From NCBI GenBank assembly GCA_030765065.1, contig CM060977.1:92335795-92399794 (forward strand): 64,000 nt of DNA, read 5' to 3'. The notes beneath the pieces are model-generated. The model did not search any database. It saw only the letters and a program-made list of their open reading frames with translations, and was not told where the DNA came from. The stretch is from Deroplatys truncata. Taxonomy: Eukaryota > Arthropoda > Insecta > Mantodea > Mantidae. The translations under genes were made by a program, and so were the position numbers. Below are positions 32,276 through 42,958 of the stretch, in pieces. How positions within the stretch are numbered: the stretch's first letter is position 1; every line of letters begins with the position of its first letter.

Positions 32276-32280
32276 AAGTA

Positions 32281-32993
32281 CGAGGGCCAGTCCAGAAAGT
32301 CTCGGACGTTTTGGCGATGAGTAGGGATAGAACCGCTATTTTGGTGTCAGAACGTTCCTACATTCAGTTCGCATACAGCTGTGGTAGCGTGAGGACTGTG
32401 CCTTCCTTAATGTGCTCTCTGTGAGTTAAAATGTGCGCTGCAATAGAAAATCCCGCCACTTATGAAGTGCGGTTGGCTAAAAAGAACAAACCAATTGAAA
32501 TTTATCGTCAACTTTGTGATGTTTACGGGCAGGGAATAATGAGTGAAAGCCGAGCCAGACAATGATGCATTGATTTTAAAAATGGCCGTACCAATGTTCA
32601 CGACGAGGATCGCAGTGGTAGGCCTAGCCTTATGACTGATGAACTCTCAATGCAAATCAATGACAAAATTCGTGAAAATCGTCGTTTCACGATTACAGAA
32701 CTTTCGGAACATTTCCTCCAAATTTCACGGAGTTTTGTGCATCAAATTGATGCTTTGATACTGACGCTGAACTGCATGCCGGTGTAAACCAGTGGTTGAA
32801 GTCGCAGGCGGCAGAATTCTACAGAGAGGGTATTGAAAAACTTGTGCCACGGTACGATAAATGCCTCTATTTGAATGGCGATTATGTAGAAAAATAGCTT
32901 AAGAGTGTACCTTTCAAATGTATATAATAAACGTTTGTATTTGTATTTTTAATGTTTATTTTAAAACGTCTGGGACTTTCTGGATTAACCTCG
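32281..32993 (+). mobile_element. mariner deletion derivative, complete with TIRs
   Basis: 713 bp between TA dinucleotides (32279-32280, 32994-32995). Left end CGAGGGCCAGTCCAGAAAGT; right end (reverse complement) CGAGGTTAATCCAGAAAGT. The interior encodes the start of a mariner transposase (DNA-binding part, with an in-frame stop near 32564), then jumps at GTGCATCAAATTGATGC straight to the C-terminal tail (HAGVNQWLKSQ, LVPRYDKCL, GDYVEK). All catalytic aspartates are gone. It could only move using another copy's transposase. Confidence 0.92.
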
Positions 32994-32999
32994 TAGAAA

Positions 33000-34210
33000 T
33001 GATGTGTGGATTCACCCTTCTACCACTAATCGCAATTACACAGATGTATATTTTTTATCAGATAATAATTAATTAGCCATATAGCAATTGGAAAGATATC
33101 AAGTTTGTGGATTAAGCCTTTCTACTACCTACCTTCATACACTAGCATATACATGTTTAAGTTTGACTTGCGTAAACACAAACTAACAGAGGGAAGGAAA
33201 GAACAAATATTTCCATGCGCTGTATTATTTCACGTCTTAAGTTCCGATTTGCTTCTGCTGGATTTACAGATTTTTGACACTGGAGTAGGTAACTGAAATG
33301 CCACCAAGCCAGCCTATTGCAGAAACTGGATTGAGTGCATCAGCTAAATCAGCGTCACTCACAACTCAGTTAACGCTGCATGTTACACCAGGACCTCCAC
33401 TTCTTCCCCTATTGTTTTGCATGTTTTCATTTAGACACAAGAGTCTATGGAATGTTGCATGGATTCACCCATAGGAAACGTAGTCAAGGTCTATCAAAAA
33501 CTATAGTCCAGCAAACCGAGCGAGATGCCTACGCGGAAATGTGTGAGGCACGCATTCGGGAAGTCCCGGGTTGATTCCCGGTGGTCGCGGATTTCCTATC
33601 TCCCCCTTTCCTCTCATTTCATTTCCCTTTCATGTTGCATGTTGACTCCGGGGCTGTGGTAAGGTCGATGTTGAGAGATGGCGCAGAGTCTTGCTATCTG
33701 GAACTTTTTCTCGGCCCTGATAGAGGGAAGCCTTCTGAGCCTCCGCTGCTGGGTCGTGTTTTCCCGGTCCCACTAGAGGGACATATCCGTTGGACAACCT
33801 GGGGTGGTCAAGCCTGGAACGGTTAGGGAGCCCTGCGCGTCTCTGTCGACTTGTGGCCAACTCGCTCTGCAACCCATACTTCTCCTGCGGTCCCTTCACC
33901 TCATCCGTTCCTCCCGGGGGTGCACGCACAAAAGATACATTGGGGGTCGAGGTGTCACGTCCATTAACTAGTCATATCCTATCCTGTAGTCCAGCAAACC
34001 TTCGGGGACACGTGCGATGTAATAATGTGAAGTACCGACTCCTTTCATTGCTTATCTGGCATCAAGTTAAACGTAACAACTCAAATAATGCAAAATTTAA
34101 GAATATAAAAGGATCAAAAACTTATCGAAGGTTTACCTCAAAGTGTGACACACACTTCGATACCACCGAGTATCCAAGTGTCGACGCTATCGATATCTTA
34201 TCGCTATTTA
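33000..34210 (+). repeat. repeat segment H, copy 1 (with nested SINE B)
   Basis: Diverged paralog of 52660-52747 plus 56684-58120. Shared blocks include TGTGGATTAAGCCTTTCTAC, GCTGTATTA, CAGCCTATTGCAGAAAC, CTATGGAATGTTGCATGG and AATGCAAAATTTAAGAATAT. It is non-coding as far as I can see. It carries a SINE B at 33518-33986. Confidence 0.7.
33518..33986 (+). repeat. SINE B, full-length copy with 14-bp target duplication
   Basis: Flanked by TAGTCCAGCAAACC at 33504-33517 and 33987-34000. tRNA-like head GAGCGAGATGCCTACGCGG with B box CCGGGTTGATTCCCG. Body landmarks are GACTCCGGGGCTGTGG, TTTTCTCGGCCC, CTCCGCTGCTGGGTCG and TCCTCCCGGGGGTGCACG. The tail is a short TCCTA-type repeat (ATATCCTATCCTG). 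This defines the family at ~470 bp. Confidence 0.93.
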
Positions 34211-34765
34211 AAATTAGGCAAGTTATTACAAATTTATAATACACATTTATCTACCGATTCTATATTTTATCTATATCAAATTAATTTATCCATCATTTTA
34301 ATGGCTTTTAAACACCCTGCAGACTAAATGCATTATCATACTGCAAAAACTGTGAATAAAGTAAACGTGCATTATTAGAAGTTGCATCCAAGAGATAGCC
34401 TGTGATAATTTTGATGATGACAGAAGCTGTTTCACTTTGAAGCCCGATGATACTTGTTTCAGAATGAATCCTTTGCTCCAGTCACGTATGGAGAGTTAAC
34501 TTCACTAACATTTGTACGTAGGGAACTGGAGTATGTACTCGACTGGTGTTGATGACGTCATTCCATTCACTGTCGCGCTCATTGCTCCATTCATGTGAAA
34601 TGCTTTGTTTCTTTCTTCGCGTTCTGTTAGCGTTTTTCCTCTCTTCTCCATTGTTTCTGCCCAGTAAAGAAGCTTTTAAGAGCAAAAATGTAGGTAAAAC
34701 GTAATGGGTGTGTGATAGCAGGAAACAAAACACAACCAGTTACTACTACTGTAGTAACGGAGTAT
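34211..34765. other. unassigned stretch
   Basis: No domain recognised. An 83-codon minus-strand frame (34482-34733) has a basic middle segment but no known fold. Confidence 0.35.
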
Positions 34766-35236
34766 TACCGAGCGGTAACGTATGTGGCCCGCATTCGGGA
34801 GGTCCCGGGTTCATTCCACTCCTACCCATGGTTTTTTTCGGGGATTTTCCCGGGTCGAAAGACAAATACTTGAGTGGTTTCTTTTATCCCCCAAATTTCC
34901 TGTCCCTCCATTTCGTCCCAGTCATCATTTCATTCATCCTTCATTCCGTTTAGTCTATTTCAGAGTTGGAAGTGTCGGCGAGGGGTTTTTGAGTGGCGTG
35001 GGAGAGAAAAAGAATGTTCTTTGTGAAGTTTTTCCGTCCTCGTCTTTCGGCTGATGGTCGGGGTATAAGGACAGCTCCTTGGAGGGGGTTGTTGGACCCT
35101 GTATGGAGCAGGGTTCCCGGCCTGCCTGTTCGACTGCCGAGGCTCTCAATCTGGAAACTATGGGGACCTGTCATTGCTGTGCCGGCACACCCGTTACGGC
35201 GGGCCAGGTCTCACTTCACCTCATTCCTCCCTTTCG
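34766..35236 (+). repeat. SINE B copy (first in cluster)
   Basis: Starts TACCGAGCGGTAACG, with B box GTCCCGGGTTCATTCC, TTCGGGGATTTTCCCGGG and GGCCAGGTCTCACTTCACC near the 3' end. It is immediately followed by another copy in the same orientation. Confidence 0.85.
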
Positions 35237-35237
35237 G

Positions 35238-35740
35238 GAGACCGAGTGGGATGGCTGAGGCGGCAACGTCTACAGTCCGCATTCGGAAAGTCCCTGGTGA
35301 ACGTCCACTCTGGCCCATAGGTTTTTCGTTGTTTCCCCGGGTCGACAGGCAAATACTGGGGTGGTTCATCTTCTACCCCGACTTTCCTCCCTTTCATTCC
35401 GTGTACGCATCATCTTCCTTATCATCTATTTCAGGGTTATCGGACCAGGCGACGGAGTTCAGCGGGTTGCGGCTGTATAGTGGCATGCATTTTGTAAAGG
35501 TTTCTTCGCTGACGTCACTGCGGTATCGCTGAGTTAGCTTTCTCCTCCAAGAGGGCTTCGTCGCGGAGAACCTGGAGATTGGTGGCTTGTGGGCAGGAAC
35601 CGCGCAGGGAAACGTTAGGAACCACGTCCGTGCTTGCGCCCATCGGCATCGGGTCTCGTTGCCATTCGGGACTCTCCCTTCGTTCCTCCCTCCCTCCTTC
35701 CTTCCTTCTTCCTCCAGGGGTAACGACCATTTCGGCCTAC
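35238..35740 (+). repeat. SINE B copy (second in cluster)
   Basis: ACCGAGTGGGATGGCTGAGG head, degraded B box (AGTCCCTGGTGAACG), CCCCGGGTCGACAGGCAAAT, TTCAGCGGGTTGCGG, ending CTTCCTCCAGGGG after a (CCTT)n-like run. It is slightly longer than the reference copy. Confidence 0.82.
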
Positions 35741-35878
35741 TTGCGGTGCTCCGCCCCTCCCGTGGGCGCCCCCTCGTGGGCAGTGGGTACAATATCTTCA
35801 TTACTGGATCGGTGGCGAATCTTCTCCACTTCACAATCCAATCCAATGGAATATTTGATGATGCTACTACTACCACTC

Positions 35879-36305
35879 CCCGAGCAAAAAGCCTCCATGG
35901 TAACGTGTCAGGTTTGCATTCGAGAGGTCCCGGATTCGGTTCTCGTCTTTTAAGCCACTTCCACTGTGCATTTTTTCGTATTTTCCCAGAGTCGGCAGGT
36001 AGTTTCCCTTCTTCCAAGAATTTCCTGTCTGGACCTAATCTGAGTCAGGGACGTAAGCGGTTTGTGTGCTGCGGCAGAACGGTGGCATTTACATTGTGGA
36101 AAGGTTTCTTTCTAGCACTTGGAGGGGTTGCTGGGCCCCCTTACTGGGAGTGTCTCCTCTATACCTGGGACACCAGGTTGCAGGAGGCTAAGACAGAGCT
36201 AGCCAGCGTCAGGATTGGTGTCATGCTAGCGCACATCGCCGTCCACATCTGGTTGTCCTTGCGGTCTCCCCTGCATCCCTTCCTCCCAGGGGTTCGTTGG
36301 AAGCA
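35879..36305 (+). repeat. SINE B copy (third in cluster)
   Basis: CCGAGCAAAAAGCCTCCATG head, CGAGAGGTCCCGGATTCGGT, TTTCCCAGAGTCGGCAGG and the end CATCCCTTCCTCCCAGGGG. A 263-codon plus frame spanning 35587-36378 is chance read-through of SINE sequence. Confidence 0.82.
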
Positions 36306-36309
36306 CAAA

Positions 36310-36584
36310 GCGCTCACTATTGGCTGGAAAGAAAACCTCTACAAAGCGCACATTCGCCGCCCTGCCGCAACCCGCTGAATACCGTTGCCTATACCTAAAA
36401 TCCTGAAACAGGTGACAATAAAGGATTTAAAGGGGAGAGGATAGTCGTGGTAGAAGAAAAATCAACCACCACTGCCTGCCGACCCGGGAAACCACGAAAA
36501 ATCTGTGAGTCGCCGGGGATCGAACCTGGTACGGTCCTCATGCAAGTCCCACACATTACCGCTGCGCTACCTCACTCGGTCATT
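36310..36584 (-). repeat. SINE B copy (fourth in cluster, inverted)
   Basis: Minus strand: GACCGAGTGAGGTAGCGCAG (A box), CCAGGTTCGATCCCCGG (B box), TTTTTCGTGGTTTCCCGG, CAGCGGGTTGCGG. 3' truncated; tail-to-tail with the third copy. Confidence 0.88.
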
Positions 36585-36779
36585 AACAAGCAGTAGTTGG
36601 AATACAATTTTGCAGTGTTGGGTAAACGCAAAGTAAATATAAAAACAGTTTCAAGGTATGGAATGAAGATTTGGTAAAAGCTATAAAAGAAAAAATCTGT
36701 TGTAATCATTCAAATGGCTTCCTGTGCCCTCTATCGCGTATAACTGAGTACACAAATTATTCTTTCCGGAAATAGCTAT

Positions 36780-37464
36780 ATTACAGATATCGCTTAAATA
36801 CAAACGGAATAGGATTGTCAAGTGTTTTGGAATGGACTTTATATGCTGGCCCTAAGATTCCATACTGTCTGACTTGAATAAGTATTGAACGATTCGAACT
36901 ACTAATAACGGATATCTCGGAAACGGAAAACGCCACAAAAATTATTGAAAATAAACTGTGAGATTTAAAGAGATCTAAATCTTCTGTGTAGCACGTTTTC
37001 GTCTACCCTGTAACATTTACCAGTTATATAAGATTATACAAAATTTCTTCGGAATGAAGAGGTCTTCAAAGGCTGATCTAAGAAAATTCAAGATATACAT
37101 TTTATTTGTCAAACAAACCTCATTAATATATTGTATTTTAATTAAAATCGTTAGAACCTTTTTAGAAAATAAAATTTTTCGAAAAACTATGCATTTAAAG
37201 GTTAGTTTGGGGTGCAGGGATTTTGTTGAAAACCTTCATGTCGAATCTTTGGAAAATATTAAACCTAAACACCAAGTTTGATATTTATCCAAGTTTGTTG
37301 CTTATATTGTTCTTAGACACACAAACAAAGACACACACACGGAAGGTTTTCTAAAAGTGGTTTTTTCAGCATTCAGGGAGCCTCAAAACATGTATTTATG
37401 GTGAATTGTCGGTACCGAAATTGTTGTTATGAATGTTTTCTATCTACTATGTACGTGGTAGAGA
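36780..37464 (-). repeat. repeat D2 copy, 3' part missing
   Basis: Plus-strand reading: ACGGATATCTCGGAAACGG, TTTACCAGTTATATAAGATT, GGTTAGTTTGGGGTGCAGGG, ACACACACGGAAGG, TATGTACGTGGTAGAGAACG. Clearly D2 but diverged. Confidence 0.8.
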
Positions 37465-37526
37465 ACGTAAATGATGCTTATCTAAGTCTTCTATCAAATT
37501 GGAGTTCGAAAAATAAACGTAAAATC

Positions 37527-38162
37527 TTATGTGTTACATTCACATTACTTTCTCTACTCTTGTACAAACTATTTTTACAAACGTTTCTTCTCCGTATATT
37601 TCATGTTAATCGAGATAAACGTTTGCATAAAAGTGTAGAGCTGGTTAATACACACAATTTATGTCATATAAATTGTTTTGTTTGCAGTGAACCATTTCCT
37701 TGTTATTTGTTTGAATTTTCCAACACTTATACTTTTACCCAAATGGGAATTCGTTATTCGATTTTTTTATGTCCTGGACATACAAAGAGAATGGAATACT
37801 CCACATAGCAACCAGCTCTTAAAAGATTAGACTATCGCTTAAAGCCTACCATATTCCCCTTGTACCTACTAGAAAATTAGCAATGACATAGTTTCTACAA
37901 ATGTTTATCCCAATTAACTTGAAGTAGATGGAGAATAAACGTTTGTACAAGAGTAGAGAAAGTCATGTGAGTGCAACACATGAGATTTTTGAGATATACT
38001 GTTCATAGGCACACAGACACATACAGGAAAACTTTTCTAAAAACGCTTTTTTGGTTCCAGGGGCCTCAAAACGTGTATTTCCGGTAAAATATAGGTTTTG
38101 AATTTGTGGGTGGAATGCAATACCTTCTACACCTACTAGTTAGTGGTAGGGAAAGTAAAAGT
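37527..38162. repeat. three rearranged repeat D fragments
   Basis: A short reversed 3' end (37527-37616), a forward 3' half (37625-37995, ending GTAGAGAAAGTCATGTGAG), and a reversed 5' end (37998-38162, ending TAGTGGTAGGGAAAG). This suggests repeated insertion or foldback rearrangement at the same site. Confidence 0.7.
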
Positions 38163-38960
38163 TTATGTGAAAATATTGTATTAAGAACGGAAAAGGAACG
38201 TATACCTCTTAACATTACCACATAAGTGCTAAAAGAATTCGTTACCGATCTAATGAGAGATGAATGGACCAGTTATTTAACTTCATGGAACCAGAACAGA
38301 CTAATAATTGCCTAATCCTTGAATAATGATGATGGGTTTGTAGAAGAGCAGAGAAAGTGATGCAAATCCACACATGAGACTTCTCTGCAGTCTCTGACAA
38401 CATGCAACACCAAAGAGAAATAGTTGATTAACAACCGAAAGCAAGCTAATTAACTTACTGCAAGCACAATACCCCGGTCATGATTGACGAGGAACAGGTA
38501 CAAGTTGTACAATGTAGCGCACCAAGTCAAAGTGACAAAAACAAAAGCGTGTGGGTATTGTAATAGCAGAGAACAAATCACAACTGTTAGCCTAGTTTCA
38601 CCACTAATAGCAAACTTGCCGAAAACACACGTAGCCAACCAAAATCAACAATGCTCTGAGCTGGCGCAGGTTATCAAAATACGGCGAAAATGAAACAAAT
38701 ATTTATACAACCAATTATGGCTTTAGCCACCGCCCTAGTGCGCAATAGAAGCTCTTAGTTATGGAGGCTCTAATTGTATGTGATGGCAATAAGACGGATG
38801 ATGAATAAATTTAACTTTATGCCCTACAGGTTATTTGTATTCACTGTGGTACTTTACTTTTGAATCCTTATTGACCCCTTAAATTTTCAAAGATCAACAA
38901 TGCTACTCTATGCAACACTAAAACACAGCGTATAAGCGTCGCAGCCTAACACAGGTTGGA
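38163..38960. other. unassigned stretch
   Basis: No gene or known repeat. Short frames on both strands overlap each other without domains. Confidence 0.4.
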
Positions 38961-38962
38961 AC

Positions 38963-39846
38963 CCAGCGGGAGGGCTCAGAGGGTGCGTTTGTGGGCCGCA
39001 TTCTGAGGTCATGGGTTCGATTCCCGTAGCCGACCTTCCTGACCTATGGGTTTTATCGGGGTTTTCCTGGGTCACTAGGCGAATGCTGGGAAGGATCATT
39101 GACTCCCCGAATTTCTCGTCCCTAATTCCCTCCTATTTCATCTTCCTTTTTCACGTTATAGGTTGACTCCGGGGCTATGTGTCGGACGACTACGGACATA
39201 CGGCTTGCGTGTTAAAAATTGAGTTTTACAACGCTCGTATTTATGGACGCTCTTTAACTGTTGTGGCCCTTAGAATCCCATTCTATATTGGACGTGAAAG
39301 ACCGTAATTTTGCTCAGAGGGCTCTTTATAGTCTTTAGGTTCTTTTATGTGCCATAAATCTACGACACGGGATCACCGGCTTTACTTCCCTTTCGAAGGA
39401 AGCCACGCTAAGAATTTTTACGCCCGAAAAAATCCATCGCCCTCCGCCGGTTTTAAACCCGCGACCTCGGGAACTAGAGGCTAGCATGGTAACCACTACG
39501 TCACGGAGAATGACGGCTTGCGTGTTGGAACCTCTTCTCGGCCCCGATGGAGGCCACACGAATCTCCGCTGCTGGGTCGAGCTTTCTCCGGTCTCCGTTG
39601 GAGGGGAGCCTGTGAGCTACCCTCTGGTGGCTTGGGAAGGTTGCCTTGAGTCTGTCCGGCTGGATGGTCAAGTTTGTAACTGTTAGGAATCTCTGCGCTT
39701 CTCTGTCGCCTGCGTCGGCCGTTCCTGCAGCCCATACGTCGCCGAGGTTCCTTCATCTCATCCGTTCCTCCCGGGGGTGTATACACAAAAGATCCCTGTG
39801 TGGGTCGAGGGGTAGGTGTCCCCTCGGTAGCGTAATCCTAATCCTA
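38963..39846 (+). repeat. SINE B copy split by a SINE C
   Basis: Head GCATTCTGAGGTCATGGGTT and GATTCCCGTAGCC, then ATCGGGGTTTTCCTGGGTCA and GACTCCGGGGCTATG. It is interrupted at 39214-39512 and continues GGAACCTCTTCTCGGCCCCG to TCCTCCCGGGGGTGTATAC. The tail (GTAATCCTAATCCTAAC) is a TCCTAA repeat. Confidence 0.9.
39214..39512 (-). repeat. SINE C nested in SINE B, with 14-bp target duplication
   Basis: Flanked by ACGGCTTGCGTGTT at 39200-39213 and 39513-39526. Minus strand: A box CGTGACGTAGTGGTTACC, B box GGGTTTAAAACC, full body, and an AAAAACTCAATTTTTAA-type 3' end. Clear evidence that C was active after this SINE B inserted. Confidence 0.95.
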
Positions 39847-39965
39847 ACCCAGGTTGGAAAGGTAGAATCAAACTTACCTTTTATTCAATGTGATAGCCGG
39901 GATTTGAACCACGGATCTTCCGGCTTCCATCTGGTTGGTCTAACCAATTGAGCTACCTGGCAACA
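39847..39965 (-). repeat. tRNA-like sequence, probably a SINE head
   Basis: Minus strand GCCAGGTAGCTCAATTGGTT and TGGTTCAAATCCCGGC give good A and B boxes, but the D-stem and acceptor pairing are incomplete (no matching GAGC, and the ends do not pair). I read it as SINE-derived, not a working tRNA gene. Confidence 0.5.
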
Positions 39966-39969
39966 TGCC

Positions 39970-40335
39970 CGTATAAAATTAAATTTCCCAAATGAATCGC
40001 ATTTTTCCCAGTAAACCACAAGGAGATTGGCAACCCCAATGCCCACAAAATGACAAACGTACTCCACAAAACCACACAACTTACTTAAAAACCATTTTTG
40101 TGAAATCATTCTTTTATTATTGGGTTGAAATTTTCACTACTTATTTTCTTTAAAACCGCTCTCGCTATTCTGTTGTTTCTCGGAATGCCATGGGAAGAGT
40201 GCCGAATTTTAAGGCCAGTGTACACGGAATCGTATTTAAACATTTGACTAACGATTCAATTTCCTTTAACCCCCTTGACGTTTAATAAAGTCTTCAATGA
40301 AGCTATTTCTACAAACGTTTATCTCGATTAACACG
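39970..40335. other. unassigned stretch
   Basis: AT-rich; nothing recognised apart from a TTTCTACAAACGTTTATC motif at its right edge that belongs to D. Confidence 0.4.
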
Positions 40336-40337
40336 AA

Positions 40338-41603
40338 GTAAATAGAAAAAAAACTGATGTGTTACATTCACATGACTTTTCACTCTCAATCGCCTATTAG
40401 TGGATACACAAACTATTATTAATAAAGGCTTATTTTACTACCCACTTTATTTGAATCCAAATAAACCTTTGTAGAAGTAGCTGCATTATATATTTCGTTA
40501 CAGATACAAATAGAAAAGTGATAGTCAAATGTTCAACAACTGGACGGTATAACCTAGTCTTAAAATTCAATTCTATTTCCATGCCATCGCGAGAAACAAT
40601 TGATGTTCAAAGAACTTTAAAGAATGACAAAGTATTGAACAATTCCAAGCATTAATAACAAATATCTGGGAAATGGCCTGAGAAATTTATTTAAAATAAA
40701 TTGTATGGCTTAAAGAGATCTACATTTATTGTGTAGTACGTTTTGGTCTATTGCTTAAAATTTGCAAGTTATACAAGATTATACAAAATTCCTTTCCAAT
40801 GAAAAGGACTTCCCAGAATATTCCCCAAAAATTACGAAAATTGCTCCATGGAAAGGGTAGTTTGGGTTGGGGATTTTTTTGAAACTCTTTGTGTCACATC
40901 TTTGGAAGATGCTGTATCTAAATACCAAGTTTGGTTGTTTACGTGACTTTTTGTTTTTGGGTTATGCTATTTGCAGACACACACCCGGACCTTTTTTTTA
41001 AAGATGCTTTTTTATTCAAGGGCCTCAAAAACATGCTTCCTCTCAAATCTCGGTATCAAATTTTTGGGTAGAATGCAAAACTGTGACGAAGTCAGTCGCC
41101 GCAGCCATGACCTTCAACGCAACGCGAGCCGGCAGCTTAGTGGAAGATTGTCCAGCTGATGTAAAGAATTCTGACGTTTAAAGAATTCTGCAACCGTATA
41201 TGAGCCATGGCTCTCGCGGCGTCAAGGAGTCGAGTCGAGTGCGAGGACTTGTTGAGATGTTCACGTGAGTCAGTCAATGAGCGAATTGGTGACGACTTGT
41301 GACGTGCAGCGAGTGCTACTGCGGAGCGACGGATTGTGGAGGCCTTGTGTTTACTCCACGTGAATTGAACCGTCCGGTGTGAAGTGGCTGCTTCACGAAG
41401 GAAGATTTGAAGGATGGAGAATTGAGCCTGGTCACCCTGGACAAAGCGACATTAGTGAAATAAACTCCTGTGAAGGCGAACTACATGAAAACGAAACAGT
41501 GATAACTGAGAAAAGTAACAGTTAGAAATAAAACTGGACATTGTCACAATACCTTCTCTACCTATTAGATATGTGGTAGAGAAGGTAAAAAACGATGAAC
41601 ATT
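40338..41603 (-). repeat. repeat D2 copy interrupted by a solo LTR
   Basis: Plus reading from ACTGATGTGTTACATTCACA through GATCTACATTTATTGTGTAG and GGTAGTTTGGGTTGGGG to GGGTAGAATGCAAAAC, then the LTR, then ATACCTTCTCTACC and GTGGTAGAGAAGG. Confidence 0.82.
41082..41541 (+). repeat. Solo LTR of the gypsy-like family seen at 3.5-5.6 kb
   Basis: Starts TGTGACGAAGTCAGTCGCCG and ends AACTGGACATTGTCACA. The 3' half matches the reverse complement of 5150-5360 (TAGAAATAAAACTGGACA). It splits a D2 copy, so it is a true insertion. The exact duplication is unclear. There is no internal sequence, so it is best explained by LTR-LTR recombination. Confidence 0.7.
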
Positions 41604-42120
41604 TTAGGCATCTCCTGAAAAGTATGACGTACACATTTTTTTGCACTTCATTAGAAATACATATGACACTAGACATAGTTATATAAAAAATTGTACAGGG
41701 TGATTTATATAAAACTGATTTATTTGTTTATTTTCGACTGGGAAGTAAACTCGCTGCTGTTCTGTCCGACTTCAGATTTAAGGAAGTGTTTGAGGGATTA
41801 ATCTGTTTATTATGAGAAACGTATTGCGAAGTGCGCAGATGTTCATTTATTGTTACTTTCTTCGCTCTGAAAATGCAGCACACGTCACAATAACGGCTCT
41901 TCCTTGTGAAGCAATTCTGGAATACAAATTCAATTATAGCTTCCCAAAGAGCATAAAGGGAATTTTGTGTTCGCTGTTGCCCCAGAAGGGGCCCAATACT
42001 GGCATTGAGATCAAATTAGTAAACAACTGGATTCATCTTGAGTGAAGAAGACACACATCGTCCAACGGTTGCTTGTAAACTGACGTGCATACAAAGTGGT
42101 CCATAATGAAACACAGCAAC
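41604..42120. other. unassigned stretch with a transposon-end-like motif
   Basis: ACAGGGTGATTTATATAAAA at about 41694 resembles ends of insect DNA transposons. A 77-codon plus frame (41812-42045) follows, with no recognised domain. Confidence 0.35.
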
Positions 42121-42124
42121 TGAA

Positions 42125-42673
42125 CATAAAAATGGCTCTAACAAAATTGATTAAAATATATGTCTAGGATATTTACATAACAAATAAAATGTATATCTTG
42201 AATTTTCGGGAAATAGCCTATGAAGTCCTCTTCATTTGGAAACAGTTTTTGTATAGTCTTGTACAACTGGTAAACGTTAACGAAAGCGCACTACACAAAA
42301 AATGTAGATCGGTTTAAAAACACAATTTATTTCAAATAAGCTTTTTTGGGACATAGACCATATTAATGGTCCGAATTGCTCATAACCTGGTTATTCTCCT
42401 GAAATCCTGTCAACATTCAGTTCTTCCTCACGATTTCATGGAAACAGCATGGAATTTTAAGGCTAGCATATAGCGTCCAGTTGTTAAACATTTGACTGTC
42501 GCTGTTTCCTTTCTATATACAACGAAAAGTGTAATGTAGGTATTTCTTGGAAGGTTTATTTGGATTAAAATGTGGTGGGGAGAAAAATTAGAATCAATAA
42601 TAATAGTTTGTACAGCCAGTAATAAATGACAGGGGCAGAGAAAGTTATTGGAGTGTATCACATTAGATTTTTT
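42125..42673 (+). repeat. repeat D2 copy (3' two-thirds)
   Basis: AATGGCTCTAACAAAATTG, ATATCTTGAATTTTCGGG, AACTGGTAAACGTTAACG, CATATAGCGTCCAGTTG, ending GTGTATCACATTAGATT. Confidence 0.85.
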
Positions 42674-42682
42674 AAAAGTGGT

Positions 42683-42958
42683 GTCTCTGTTTAGTTGTTT
42701 CTGGTAATTTAATGAAAAGAGTATAGAAGTTTTAGGTCAGCATATTATAGCAACTTGGTCTTAGAACATTTGACTAAATATGCAGTTTACTCTGTCCCTC
42801 TTTTATCTACAACTAAATGTGCAATGAAAGCATTTCTTTAAGCATTTATATGGATTAACATGAAGTAGGTAGAAAAATAACCTTTCATAAGTATAGCTTT
42901 TAGAAGCTATATAAAATAAACGATACTTAGTAGAGAAAGTCATGTGAATGTGACACAC
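42683..42958 (+). repeat. repeat D2 3'-end fragment
   Basis: A second, diverged D2 end directly after the previous copy: ATTTGACTAAATATGCAG, AACTAAATGTGCAATGAAAG, GTAGAGAAAGTCATGTGAAT. Confidence 0.75.

Noticed and set aside
35394..36017. 207-codon minus-strand open frame
   Set aside because: Antisense to the same SINE B cluster; a product of GC-rich repeat composition.
35587..36378. 263-codon plus-strand open frame
   Set aside because: It runs through SINE B sequence and joins unrelated SINE pieces; other SINE B copies break the frame. Not a gene.
39894..39963. Possible functional tRNA gene on the minus strand
   Set aside because: Good A and B boxes, but D-stem and acceptor-stem pairing fail; more likely a SINE head.
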